This document shows, piece after piece, positions 1 to 6,801 of a DNA stretch of 14,513 nucleotides (positions are counted from its first letter, which is position 1; each line of letters opens with the position of its first letter). The notes under the pieces were generated by a model. That model had not been told where the DNA came from. It ran no database searches and was given only the letters and a program-made list of their open reading frames with translations. The DNA is taken from positions 1 through 14,513 of the forward strand of contig CAAELJ010000084.1 of NCBI GenBank assembly GCA_900756725.1, in the 5' to 3' direction. The stretch is from an uncultured Collinsella sp. (lineage in GTDB: Bacteria > Actinomycetota > Coriobacteriia > Coriobacteriales > Coriobacteriaceae). Position numbers and translations under genes: made by a program.

Positions 1-52
1 GGTCCGCGCGCTTCAGACGGGCAGCGCGAACGTTCTTCTTAGCAGTAGCCAT
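1..52 (-). CDS. rpsK: 30S ribosomal protein S11, N-terminal fragment
   Basis: Only the first 17 codons lie inside the window; the gene runs off the left edge. The product begins MATAKKNVRAARLKRAD, a lysine- and arginine-rich start typical of S11 in high-GC Gram-positives. S11 sits on the platform of the small ribosomal subunit. The assignment rests mainly on position: the gene starts 14 nt after the rpsM stop codon, where rpsK is expected in the alpha-operon order rpmJ-rpsM-rpsK-rpsD-rpoA. The visible part is too short to identify the protein alone. Confidence 0.85.
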   Translation of the reverse strand, partial: MATAKKNVRAARLKRAD

Positions 53-66
53 CTATCTAGCGCTCC

Positions 67-441
67 TTATTTCTTCTTCTTAGCACCGATCTGACGCTTC
101 GGGCCCTTGCGGGTACGAGCGTTAGTGTGGGTGCGCTGGCCGCGGACCGGGAGGCCCTTGCGGTGACGAAGGCCGCGGTTGCAGCCGATGTCCATAAGGC
201 GCTTGACGTTCTGGTTGCGCTCACGGCGGAGGTCGCCCTCAACCATGATCTGATTCTTATCGATATAATCGCGGATGGCGTTAACCTCATCCTCGGTGAG
301 GTCCTTAACGCGCGTGTCCACGTTAACGTTGCACTCGACGCAAATCTTCGTCGCAGTGGTGCGGCCGATGCCGTAAATGTAGGTCAGACCGATCTCAACG
401 CGCTTCTCACGCGGGAGGTCGACACCATTAATACGGGCCAA
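67..441 (-). CDS. rpsM: 30S ribosomal protein S13
   Basis: Protein of 124 residues, normal for S13, which lies in the head of the small subunit and contacts tRNA and the inter-subunit bridge to L5. The start MARINGVDLPREKRVEIGLTY, the helix-hairpin segment YIYGIGRTTA near residues 22-31 and the basic tail with GLPVRGQRTHTNARTRKGP are diagnostic. The start codon is TTG at 441. It is preceded by GAGAGGAG about 6 nt upstream, and there is no in-frame ATG between it and the rpmJ stop 14 nt before. It lies between rpmJ and rpsK in the standard order and is presumably co-transcribed with them. Confidence 0.98.
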   Translation of the reverse strand: MARINGVDLPREKRVEIGLTYIYGIGRTTATKICVECNVNVDTRVKDLTEDEVNAIRDYIDKNQIMVEGDLRRERNQNVKRLMDIGCNRGLRHRKGLPVRGQRTHTNARTRKGPKRQIGAKKKK

Positions 442-455
442 CGTAGTCTCCTCTC

Positions 456-569
456 TTAACCCTGACGCTGCTTATGACGGGGGTTCTCGCAAATGACGAG
501 GACCTTGCCATGGCGCCTAATGATTTTGCACTTATCGCACATCTTCTTGACCGAAGGACGTACCTTCAT
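456..569 (-). CDS. rpmJ: 50S ribosomal protein L36 (zinc-binding form)
   Basis: A 37-residue gene, translated by hand: MKVRPSVKKMCDKCKIIRRH followed by GKVLVICENPRHKQRQG. Cys11, Cys14, Cys27 and His32 form the zinc ribbon of the C+ type of L36, so this is the zinc-dependent paralogue rather than the zinc-free one. Start ATG at 569 is preceded by a GAAAGGAAG Shine-Dalgarno stretch. It lies 14 nt upstream of rpsM and 147 nt downstream of infA, from which it is separated by a structured gap. L36 is a late-assembly protein of the large subunit. Confidence 0.97.
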   Translation of the reverse strand: MKVRPSVKKMCDKCKIIRRHGKVLVICENPRHKQRQG

Positions 570-618
570 CGTTCTTCCTTTCGGTAGCGCTCAAACTACT
601 TCCCTACTATCTACTCGC

Positions 619-706
619 CCAGCCGCAGGCGTTTAAAACTATGGCTGGTCTTCACACGCAAACCGACCGTAGGTTGAGCTAAGCCTGCAGTCGGAAAAGA
701 GCGTGT
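619..706 (-). promoter_or_regulatory. Structured infA-rpmJ intergenic leader (candidate)
   Basis: The 147-nt gap upstream of rpmJ folds on the minus strand. An outer stem pairs ACACGC (706-701) with GCGTGT (659-654). Nested inside it, CCGAC (694-690) pairs with GTCGG (667-663). A second hairpin, CCAGCC (648-643) with GGCTGG (624-619), lies closer to rpmJ. No U-run follows either stem, so neither looks like a simple terminator. The position fits an r-protein autoregulatory leader or an mRNA processing site, but the role is inferred. Confidence 0.35.
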
Positions 707-716
707 ATGCGTGTCG

Positions 717-935
717 CTATTTATAGCGATAGGTGATGCGACCGCGGGTCAGGTCGTACGGGGAAAGCTCCACGACAACCCTGTCACCGGGGAGAATACG
801 GATGTAATTCATTCGGATCTTGCCAGAAATGTTGCACAGAACCGAATGACCGTTCTCGAGCTCGACCTTAAACATGGCGTTGGGCAGCGGCTCCTTTACC
901 GTACCCTCGAGCTCAATTGCGTCTTCCTTCTTCAC
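717..935 (-). CDS. infA: Translation initiation factor IF-1
   Basis: Single OB-fold protein with the family hallmarks EGTV, LPNAMFKVELENGH, ISGKIR and the C-terminal VELSPYDLTRGRITYRYK. IF-1 occupies the ribosomal A site during initiation together with IF-2 and IF-3. I place the start at GTG 935, giving MKKEDAIELEG and 72 residues, which aligns without a gap to the 72-residue E. coli protein (MAKEDNIEMQG) and leaves 10 nt after GAGAAAG. A TTG two codons upstream (941) is the alternative. The gene has a probable promoter of its own and lies 232 nt from map, an unusually long gap for this cluster. Confidence 0.96.
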   Translation of the reverse strand: MKKEDAIELEGTVKEPLPNAMFKVELENGHSVLCNISGKIRMNYIRILPGDRVVVELSPYDLTRGRITYRYK

Positions 936-974
936 AAGCAATCATCTTTCTCTAGAAAACGACAGCGATTGAGT

Positions 975-1003
975 ATTCTACAATACGCATGCACGTATCG
1001 TAA
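975..1003 (-). promoter_or_regulatory. Putative promoter for infA-rpmJ-rpsM-rpsK
   Basis: On the minus strand TTACGA (1003-998) and TAGAAT (980-975) are separated by exactly 17 nt. The -10 matches five of six consensus positions and the -35 three of six. Transcription would begin near 968, giving an infA leader of about 33 nt. The surrounding bases are clearly more AT-rich than the coding DNA. Predicted by eye only. Confidence 0.5.
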
Positions 1004-1047
1004 TATCTTCGTAATGGCTCCACATCTAAGTGGAACTTGTTACATTT

Positions 1048-1176
1048 GAAATGTAAAACAAAGCCGTTCCCTGATGCCCAAGATCGCCTTGAAATGAGAA
1101 GGAATAGACCATGGGGTCATGCCTTCGAAATTGAAAGGCGGGGTTGGACATCAGGGGGTGGCGACTTTTACATTTC
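1048..1176. repeat. 129-bp imperfect palindrome between map and infA
   Basis: The two halves are inverted copies around a centre near 1112 (GACC-ATGG-GGTC). Blocks that match in order from the outside are GAAATGTAAAA (11 bp), GCC, CCCTGATG, CCAA, CGCCTT, AAGG and GACC; roughly two thirds of about 60 positions pair. The right end overlaps the last codon and stop of map. As minus-strand RNA it forms one long hairpin, and the far arm ends in a T-rich stretch (CTTTGTTTTACATTT). It could be a miniature inverted-repeat element, a terminator or attenuator, or an mRNA processing site. Confidence 0.7.
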
Positions 1177-1956
1177 TCCGCCTTGGAGGGAGCACCAAGC
1201 ACCTTGGGCATCGGTGGTAAGAATCACCGGACCGTCATTGGTGATGGCGACGGTGTTCTCGTAGTGCGCGGCGGGCAGATGGTCGTTGGTCGTAACGATC
1301 CAACCATCGGAGCCCGTGCTCACATGATTGGAACCCATCGTAACCATCGGCTCGATAGCGATGACCATACCAGCCTGAAGGCGAACGCCCCTCCCCTTCT
1401 TTCCATAGTTAGGAACGTTGGGGTCCTCGTGCATCACGCGGCCAATGCCATGCCCCACGTAATCGCGAAGCACGCCGTAACCGTGAGACTCGGCGAGGGA
1501 CTGAACGGCATAGCCGACGTCCCCGATATGGTTACCGGGAACAGCCTGCTCGATTGCGGCCTTTAGGCAATCGCGCGTAACCTCGCACAGGGCCTTGGCC
1601 TCGGGTGTGGGCGTGCCGACGAAAAACGTCCAGGCGTTATCACCGACCCAACCGTCGACAATGGCTCCCGTATCGATGGAGATGATATCGCCATCGCGCA
1701 GAATCATGTCGGGATTGGGAATACCGTGGACCACGGCATCGTTAATCGATGCGCAAATGGTCCCCGGGAACCCGCCGTAACCCTTAAAGGCCGGGGTGCC
1801 GCCATGCATGCGGATAATCTGCTCCGCGAGCTGATCAAGCTCGAAGGTCGACACGCCGGGGCGAACCATGGCTCCAACGTGGCGGAGCGCCATCTTAGAT
1901 AGCGCTCCTGCCTTCTTCATCTGCTCAATTTGCGTTGCAGACTTAATCTTGATCAT
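1168..1956 (-). CDS. map: Methionine aminopeptidase, type I
   Basis: Protein of 262 residues that removes the initiator methionine from new proteins in the cytoplasm using two divalent metal ions. The five metal ligands are in place: Asp95 (SIDTG), Asp106 (VGDNAW), His169 (GHGIG), Glu202 (IEPM) and Glu233 (YENTV). The substrate-side His77 (VVHGIP) is also present. There is no N-terminal zinc-finger extension, so this is the short class Ia form. The ATG start overlaps the adk stop (ATGA), indicating translational coupling. Residues after about 250 (GAWCSLQGGEM) form a short tail whose last codon falls inside the palindrome, so the present C-terminus may reflect that element. Confidence 0.97.
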   Translation of the reverse strand: MIKIKSATQIEQMKKAGALSKMALRHVGAMVRPGVSTFELDQLAEQIIRMHGGTPAFKGYGGFPGTICASINDAVVHGIPNPDMILRDGDIISIDTGAIVDGWVGDNAWTFFVGTPTPEAKALCEVTRDCLKAAIEQAVPGNHIGDVGYAVQSLAESHGYGVLRDYVGHGIGRVMHEDPNVPNYGKKGRGVRLQAGMVIAIEPMVTMGSNHVSTGSDGWIVTTNDHLPAAHYENTVAITNDGPVILTTDAQGAWCSLQGGEM

Positions 1957-2579
1957 AGACCGAGAGCCTCTTTGACATCCCCGTACACGGTCTCGCGAGC
2001 CTGGTCACCGTTGACCGACTTGAGCAGACCCTGGCCACGATAATAGTCGACGAGCGGGCTCGTGGACTTCTCGTAGACGTCGAGACGGTTCTTGATGGTC
2101 TCGGGCTTGTCGTCGTCGCGCTGATACATCTCGCCGCCGCACTTGGGGCAGGTGGCATCGGCAGCCGTGCCGGTGTAACCGCAGGCGCGGCAGGTACGAC
2201 GCGAAGACAGACGATCGATGATGACCTCGGGGGCCACATCGACCAGAAGGGCGCAGTCGATCTCGCGACCCATGGCGGAGAGCTCGGAATCGAGCGTCAC
2301 GGCCTGGGCGGTGTTGCGCGGGAAACCGTCGAGGATGAAGCCCTGCTGGGCGTCATCGGCGGCAAGGCGCTCCTTGACAAGGTCGATCACGAGCTGGTCG
2401 GGAACGAGCTCGCCAGCGTCCATGTACTTCTTAGCCTGAATACCAAGCTCGGTGCCACCCTTGACGGCAGCACGCAGCAGGTCGCCCGTGGAAATGTGAG
2501 CGACGCCAAACTCGGCGACGAGCTCCTGTGCGACGGTGCCCTTACCGGCACCCGGAGCTCCGAGCAATACGAGGTTCAT
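1953..2579 (-). CDS. adk: Adenylate kinase
   Basis: Interconverts ATP + AMP and 2 ADP in the cytoplasm. The product has 208 residues when started at ATG 2579, which follows GAGGAGG by 7 nt; an in-frame TTG at 2585 is too close to that site. The P-loop is GAPGAGKGT (7-15), the AMP-binding segment STGDLLR follows, and DGFPR (84-88) is typical. The LID carries Cys130, Cys133, Cys144 and Cys147, a four-cysteine zinc site as in Gram-positive enzymes, with a LID loop shorter than usual between the pairs (10 residues). Located between secY and map, as in most bacteria, 18 nt after secY. Confidence 0.98.
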   Translation of the reverse strand: MNLVLLGAPGAGKGTVAQELVAEFGVAHISTGDLLRAAVKGGTELGIQAKKYMDAGELVPDQLVIDLVKERLAADDAQQGFILDGFPRNTAQAVTLDSELSAMGREIDCALLVDVAPEVIIDRLSSRRTCRACGYTGTAADATCPKCGGEMYQRDDDKPETIKNRLDVYEKSTSPLVDYYRGQGLLKSVNGDQARETVYGDVKEALGL

Positions 2580-2597
2580 GAGCAATCCTCCTCTAGC

Positions 2598-3884
2598 CTA
2601 TTTAAAGAATCCATCGTAATCATACATCTTGATCTGGCCTTCGAGCTTATCGACCGTGTCGAGCACGACGCCGACCATGATGAGGATGGACGTGCCGCCA
2701 AATGCCTGGATCAGCTGGTTACCCGTGAAGGAGAAGATGATCGAAGGCACGATGGCGATGAGCGCCAAAAAGACAGCGCTGGGAAGCGTGATCTTGTTGA
2801 GCGCGTTCTTGATGTAGGCCGCGGTAGCCCTACCCGGACGGACGCCCGGAATAAAGCCGCCCTGCTTCTTAAGGTTGTCGGCCGTGTCATCGGGGTTGAA
2901 CACCATGGAGGTGTAGAAGTACGCGAAGAACACGATGAGGACAACGTTAAGCACCCAGTTGAGCCAACCGGTCGAAAGCGCAGAGGCAACTGCCTGGATC
3001 CAGCCGATGCCGGGGAAGAACACGGCAATCTGGGCCGGGAAGTACAGCAGCGCCGAAGCGAAGATGATCGGCACGACACCCGCGGTGTTGACCTTGATGG
3101 GCAGGTAGGTGGTCTGGCCACCCATCATGCGACGGCCCACGACGCGCTTAGCGTAGGAGACCGGGATGCGGCGCTGTCCGCGCTCAAGGAAAACGATTAG
3201 CGGAATAACCAGCAGGATGATGGCGCAGATGATCACCATGGTGATGATGCCACCGGCATTGCCCTCGGTGCTGGAGAAGATCGCCTGCGGCAGACCGGCC
3301 ATGATGTTCGCAAAGATGATCAGCGACATGCCATTGCCAATACCGCGCTGGGTGATGAGCTCACCAATCCACATGATCAGCATGGCGCCCGCGGTGAGCG
3401 TGCCGACGATCATGAGGTCGAAGATGATCTCGGGAGCGCCGGCGCCAGTAAAGCTGATGCCGAAGCTCTTAAAGAGGAAGAGGTAACCCACGGAGTTGAG
3501 GATTGCCAGAGCCAGGGTGAGGTAACGCGAATACTGCGTAATCTTGGTCTGACCGACCTCGCCCTCGCGGGCAAGCTCATGCAGGGAAGGCACAACGGCC
3601 TGGAGCATCTGGAGGATGATCGAGCTGGTGATGTAAGGCATGATGCCCAGGGAGAACACCGAAACATAGCTCAACGCGCCACCAGAGAAAAGATTCAGGA
3701 GGGCCATAGCACCTGCGGCGACCGAATTGTTATCGGTCGAGAAAAGGCCCAGCATCCCCTGGAAGGGAATGCCGGGCACAGGAACGTGCGCACCAATGCG
3801 GTACACGACGAGCATAGCTATGGTAAAAAGAATCTTTTCGCGCAATTCTTTGATGCGGAAAGCATTCTTAAGACCATTTAGCAC
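2598..3884 (-). CDS. secY: Protein translocase subunit SecY
   Basis: Central channel subunit of the SecYEG translocon in the cytoplasmic membrane. Length 428 residues, with ten hydrophobic spans. Family blocks are visible in order: PVPGIP (35-40), the C2/C3-loop GQTKITQYSRYLT (111-123), GELITQRGIGNGMSL (174-188), RIPVSYAKRVVGRRM (239-253) and the C5 loop GGFIPGVRPG (342-351) that contacts SecA and the ribosome. The start is GTG at 3884, inside the end of rplO (7-nt overlap), with AAAGG about 10 nt upstream. The overlap implies coupling to rplO translation. Confidence 0.98.
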   Translation of the reverse strand: MLNGLKNAFRIKELREKILFTIAMLVVYRIGAHVPVPGIPFQGMLGLFSTDNNSVAAGAMALLNLFSGGALSYVSVFSLGIMPYITSSIILQMLQAVVPSLHELAREGEVGQTKITQYSRYLTLALAILNSVGYLFLFKSFGISFTGAGAPEIIFDLMIVGTLTAGAMLIMWIGELITQRGIGNGMSLIIFANIMAGLPQAIFSSTEGNAGGIITMVIICAIILLVIPLIVFLERGQRRIPVSYAKRVVGRRMMGGQTTYLPIKVNTAGVVPIIFASALLYFPAQIAVFFPGIGWIQAVASALSTGWLNWVLNVVLIVFFAYFYTSMVFNPDDTADNLKKQGGFIPGVRPGRATAAYIKNALNKITLPSAVFLALIAIVPSIIFSFTGNQLIQAFGGTSILIMVGVVLDTVDKLEGQIKMYDYDGFFK

Positions 3885-4327
3885 GGCAGCTCGACCTTTC
3901 CGCCGGCGGCCTCGATCTTGGCCTGCGCAGAAGCGCTGACCTTGTCGACCTTGACCGTGAACTTCTTGGTGAGCTCACCATTGCCGAGCACCTTGACGGG
4001 CTCGAACTCGCTCTTGGTGATGCGAGCGGCCTTAAGAGCGGCACCGTCGATCACAGCGCCGTCCTCGAACTTGCGCTCGAGACGCTCAACGTTAACAGCG
4101 GTGTACTCGATACGACGGGGGTTGCGGAAGCCCGGAAGCTTGGGCAGGCGCATAGCCAGCGGAGTCTGGCCACCCTCGAAGCCGGCACCCTTGGTGCCGC
4201 CAGAGCGAGAGCCCTGGCCCTTCTGACCGCGGCCAGAAGTGGTGCCGTGACCCGAAGAATTGCCACGGCCGACGCGCTTGCGGTTCTTGGTGGAACCGGG
4301 CGCGGGAGTAAGATCGTGAAGCTGCAT
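3878..4327 (-). CDS. rplO: 50S ribosomal protein L15
   Basis: Protein of 149 residues, normal for L15, a core assembly protein of the large subunit. Typical N-terminal sequence MQLHDLTPAPGSTKNRKRVG is followed by the Gly/Arg/Lys-rich extension (GRGNSSGHGTTSGRGQKGQ) that threads into 23S rRNA, and by the block GGQTPLAMRLPKLPGF. Starts 3 nt after the rpmD stop and overlaps secY at its end, in standard spc-operon order. Confidence 0.98.
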   Translation of the reverse strand: MQLHDLTPAPGSTKNRKRVGRGNSSGHGTTSGRGQKGQGSRSGGTKGAGFEGGQTPLAMRLPKLPGFRNPRRIEYTAVNVERLERKFEDGAVIDGAALKAARITKSEFEPVKVLGNGELTKKFTVKVDKVSASAQAKIEAAGGKVELPC

Positions 4328-4330
4328 TTG

Positions 4331-4513
4331 CTACTCCTCTACAATCTCGACAAGGTGCTTGACCTTGAAGATCATGCCGCGGACGGACTCGTTGTCAGCA
4401 ATCTCGCGAACCTCGCGGATCCTGTGGAGACCGAGGGCACGGACAGTACGGACCTGGTCCTGCTTGCAACCATTGGTGCTGCGGACCTGCTTGATCTTGA
4501 TGGTGTCAGCCAT
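4331..4513 (-). CDS. rpmD: 50S ribosomal protein L30
   Basis: A 60-residue protein, the usual size for bacterial L30. IKIKQVRSTNGCKQDQVRTV and LGLHRIREVREIADNESVRG match the family pattern of a short ferredoxin-like fold that binds 23S rRNA. ATG start lies two nucleotides after the rpsE stop, with GGAGA in the end of rpsE serving as ribosome binding site, so it is probably coupled to rpsE. Confidence 0.97.
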   Translation of the reverse strand: MADTIKIKQVRSTNGCKQDQVRTVRALGLHRIREVREIADNESVRGMIFKVKHLVEIVEE

Positions 4514-4515
4514 GC

Positions 4516-5040
4516 TTAGTTCTCCTTACCGACGAACATCTCGGAGACCGTCAGGCCACGGCGAGCCGCGACGTCCTCAGGGCTGGAGAGCTCCTTGAGG
4601 CCCTCGACGGCAGCCTTGATGATGTTGAGGCCGTTGTCGGTACCGAGGGACTTGGACAGGACGTTCTTGATGCCAGCAAGCTCGAAGAGGGGACGCACAG
4701 CGCCGCCGGCGATAACGCCGGTACCCTCGACAGCGGGCTTGATGATGATGCGGCCGGCACCAAAGTGACCGAGAACCTCGTGCGGAATGGTGCCCTGATC
4801 GGTCACCGGCACGTGGAACATGTTCTTCTTGGCATCGAGAGACGCCTTGGAGATGGCCATGGGCACCTCAGCGGACTTGCCCATGCCAACGCCGACGTTG
4901 CCCTTGCCGTCGCCGACGACGACGAGAGCGACGAGGCTCATGCGACGACCACCCTTGACGGTCTTCGACACGCGGTTGATGTAAACGACGCGCTCCTCGA
5001 ACTCGGAGGCCTCGCGCTGCTGCTTCTGATTACGAGCCAT
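4516..5040 (-). CDS. rpsE: 30S ribosomal protein S5
   Basis: Protein of 174 residues in the body of the small subunit, involved in decoding accuracy and mRNA unwinding at the entry channel. The N-terminal double-stranded RNA-binding domain contains RVSKTVKGGRRMSLVALVVV, the loop where spectinomycin-resistance changes occur in other bacteria; no such change is evident. GDGKGNVGVGMGKSAEVP and the C-terminal GTGVIAGGAVRPLFELAGI block are diagnostic. Start ATG 5040 follows AGGAGG with a 10-nt spacer, somewhat long. Lies 14 nt after rplR. Confidence 0.98.
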   Translation of the reverse strand: MARNQKQQREASEFEERVVYINRVSKTVKGGRRMSLVALVVVGDGKGNVGVGMGKSAEVPMAISKASLDAKKNMFHVPVTDQGTIPHEVLGHFGAGRIIIKPAVEGTGVIAGGAVRPLFELAGIKNVLSKSLGTDNGLNIIKAAVEGLKELSSPEDVAARRGLTVSEMFVGKEN

Positions 5041-5054
5041 GTGCTACATACCTC

Positions 5055-5423
5055 CTAGAACTCGAGACCGGCGGCACGAGCACCGTCGGCGAGGGCCTTG
5101 ACGCGGCCATGGTAGATACGGCCACCACGATCGAAAGCGACCTTGGTGATGCCGGCCTCGATGGCACGCTTGCCAACGAGCTGACCGACCTTCTCCGCAG
5201 CCTCCTTGTTCGAGGTGTGGGTGCCCTTGAACTCGGCCTCGAGGGTCGAGGCAGAGACGAGCGTCAGGCTGGAGCCCTTGCTGTCGTCGATGATCTGGGC
5301 ATAGATGTTGGCGTTAGTACGGGTCACGCGAAGACGCGGACGCTCGGCGGTACCCGAGACCTTGCCGCGAACACGACGCTGACGACGCTTGAGGCCTTCC
5401 AGCTTCGCCTTATGCTTGTTCAT
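5055..5423 (-). CDS. rplR: 50S ribosomal protein L18
   Basis: Protein of 122 residues; L18 binds 5S rRNA together with L5 and anchors it in the central protuberance. Basic N-terminus MNKHKAKLEGLKRRQRRVRG, then RPRLRVTRTNANIYAQIIDD and the C-terminal FDRGGRIYHGRVKALADGAR motif. ATG 5423 is preceded by AGGAG and a 7-nt spacer. The 75-nt gap before it contains a perfect 8-bp hairpin. Confidence 0.98.
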   Translation of the reverse strand: MNKHKAKLEGLKRRQRRVRGKVSGTAERPRLRVTRTNANIYAQIIDDSKGSSLTLVSASTLEAEFKGTHTSNKEAAEKVGQLVGKRAIEAGITKVAFDRGGRIYHGRVKALADGARAAGLEF

Positions 5424-5451
5424 ACGTAAACTCCTAAAAAGGTTGATCTTG

Positions 5452-5473
5452 CCAGCACCTAACGGGGTGCTGG
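5452..5473 (-). promoter_or_regulatory. Stem-loop in the rplF-rplR gap
   Basis: CCAGCACC and GGTGCTGG form a perfect 8-bp stem with a 6-nt loop, 28 nt before the rplR start. A CTTTTT run occurs on the minus strand about 11 nt after the stem, too far for a standard terminator. It may tune rplR translation or mark an mRNA processing site; the role is inferred. Confidence 0.45.
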
Positions 5474-5498
5474 TCTTATGCGAGTGAGTCGGTTACGA

Positions 5499-6035
5499 CT
5501 ACTTGGCGGCCTTACCCAGCTTGCGGCGGATGTGCTCGCCAACATAGTGGATGCCCTTGCCCTTGTAAGGCTCGGGAGGACGATGGCCGCGGATCTCAGC
5601 GGCGATCTGACCGACCTGCTGCTTGTTGATACCCTTGACGTTCACGTGGGTGTTGTCGGGAACCTCGAAGGTGATGCCCTCGGGAGCCTCGACGATCACG
5701 GGGTGCGAGAAGCCCAGGGAGAACTCGAGGTTCTTGCCCTTCTGCTGCACGCGGTAACCGACGCCGGCGAGCTCGAGCTTCTTCTCGAAGCCCTCGGAAA
5801 CGCCAACAACCATGTTGTGGATGAGGGCGCGGGTGAGGCCGTGGCGGGCACGGGTCTCACGCTCGTCGTCGGGACGGGAAACGGTGAGGACGTTGTCCTC
5901 GACGTTGATAGCGAGCTTCTCAAAGACATCGAGCTCGAGCTGGCCCTTGGGGCCCTTGACGACAACGTTGTTGCCGTTGACTGCCACTTCGACTCCGGCG
6001 GGAATCTGGACAGGCTTATTACCGATACGAGACAC
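5499..6035 (-). CDS. rplF: 50S ribosomal protein L6
   Basis: Protein of 178 residues with the two repeated L6 domains. MSRIGNKPVQIPAGVEVAVN opens the first, and the second carries the family signature PEPYKGKGIHYVGEHIRRK near residues 153-171. L6 lies at the base of the L7/L12 stalk near the GTPase centre. The start is GTG at 6035, preceded by AAAGGAG with a 7-nt spacer. Located 33 nt after rpsH. Confidence 0.98.
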   Translation of the reverse strand: MSRIGNKPVQIPAGVEVAVNGNNVVVKGPKGQLELDVFEKLAINVEDNVLTVSRPDDERETRARHGLTRALIHNMVVGVSEGFEKKLELAGVGYRVQQKGKNLEFSLGFSHPVIVEAPEGITFEVPDNTHVNVKGINKQQVGQIAAEIRGHRPPEPYKGKGIHYVGEHIRRKLGKAAK

Positions 6036-6068
6036 GGTGATCTCCTTTCCTTCTACCTACCGAGCGAA

Positions 6069-6467
6069 TTACCAGACGTAAGCGATGATCTCGCCGCCGA
6101 CGTTGTGCTTGCGAGCATCGCGGTCGGTCATAACGCCATGGCTGGTGGAAATAATGGCGGTACCAAGGCCACCGCGGACGCGGGGCATGTCGGCAACGCC
6201 GGTGTACTTACGCAGGCCCGGCTTGGAAATGCGGCGGATGCCGTTGATGACCTTAGCCTTCTTGGGACCATACTTAAGCGTGATGTGCAGAGTCTTCTGG
6301 GGAACGGTGTCCTCGACATCGTAGCCCTCGATGTAGCCCTCCTCGTGCAGAACACGAGCGATCTCGACGAGCTTCTTGCTGCTCGGCATGGAGACCGTGG
6401 CCTTGTTCACAGAGTTAGCGTTACGGATGCGCGTAAGCATATCTGCGATCGGGTCTGTAAGGTTCAT
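6069..6467 (-). CDS. rpsH: 30S ribosomal protein S8
   Basis: Protein of 132 residues, a primary 16S rRNA binder (helix 21) in the small-subunit platform. MNLTDPIADMLTRIRNANSV is the classic N-terminus and GVMTDRDARKHNVGGEIIAYVW the classic C-terminal signature. In E. coli S8 represses the spc operon by binding near the start of rplE; the folded leader upstream of rplE here makes a comparable circuit conceivable but unproven. ATG 6467 follows AAGGAG. A 119-nt gap separates it from rpsZ. Confidence 0.98.
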   Translation of the reverse strand: MNLTDPIADMLTRIRNANSVNKATVSMPSSKKLVEIARVLHEEGYIEGYDVEDTVPQKTLHITLKYGPKKAKVINGIRRISKPGLRKYTGVADMPRVRGGLGTAIISTSHGVMTDRDARKHNVGGEIIAYVW

Positions 6468-6574
6468 ACAGATTCTCCTTCGTTCTTGATGAACACGTGC
6501 TCTTGGTTCTTCGCCGCCCTTAACGGCAAAGCCTATTTAGCGCGTTTTCCCTGTTCCAAACTGATGCTTGAAAC

Positions 6575-6594
6575 GCTGGTAGTGACTTACCAGC
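6575..6594 (-). promoter_or_regulatory. Hairpin overlapping the rpsZ stop codon
   Basis: GCTGGTA and TACCAGC form a perfect 7-bp stem with a 6-nt loop. The stem includes the last Trp codon and stop of rpsZ on the minus strand. GTTTC follows, so it may act as a weak terminator or as an mRNA 3'-end stabiliser before the 119-nt gap to rpsH. The rest of that gap shows no further clear signal apart from the rpsH ribosome binding site. Confidence 0.4.
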
Positions 6595-6772
6595 TGGCCT
6601 TCTTAACGCCGGGAAGCTCGCCCTTGAGTGCAAGCTCACGGAAGCAGACACGGCACAGGCCGAACTTGCGGTACACAGAGTGCGGACGGCCGCAGCGCTG
6701 GCAGCGCGTGTACTCACGAGTAGAGAACTTCTGCTTGCGATTGCACTTGACGATCATCGATGTCTTAGCCAC
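6587..6772 (-). CDS. rpsZ: 30S ribosomal protein S14, zinc-binding type Z
   Basis: A 61-residue protein, the short zinc-binding form of S14 (often named rpsZ or rpsN). Cys24, Cys27, Cys40 and Cys43 give the CX2C-X12-CX2C zinc site, and the C-terminus GELPGVKKASW is characteristic. S14 sits in the head of the small subunit. The start is GTG at 6772, preceded by GGAGG with a 6-nt spacer. Order rplE-rpsZ-rpsH is the usual one, but both flanking gaps (79 and 119 nt) are longer than normal and contain hairpins. Confidence 0.98.
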   Translation of the reverse strand: MAKTSMIVKCNRKQKFSTREYTRCQRCGRPHSVYRKFGLCRVCFRELALKGELPGVKKASW

Positions 6773-6801
6773 TTATATCCTCCTCACATAGAGTATTGTT
6801 C

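Noticed and set aside
631..660. TTGCGT-17 nt-TTTTAA as an internal promoter before rpmJ
   Set aside because: The -10 matches only three of six positions and it overlaps the hairpins; too weak to call.
5478..6791. A 437-codon open frame on the plus strand across rplF, rpsH and rpsZ
   Set aside because: It is antisense to three certain ribosomal genes with no recognisable protein features.
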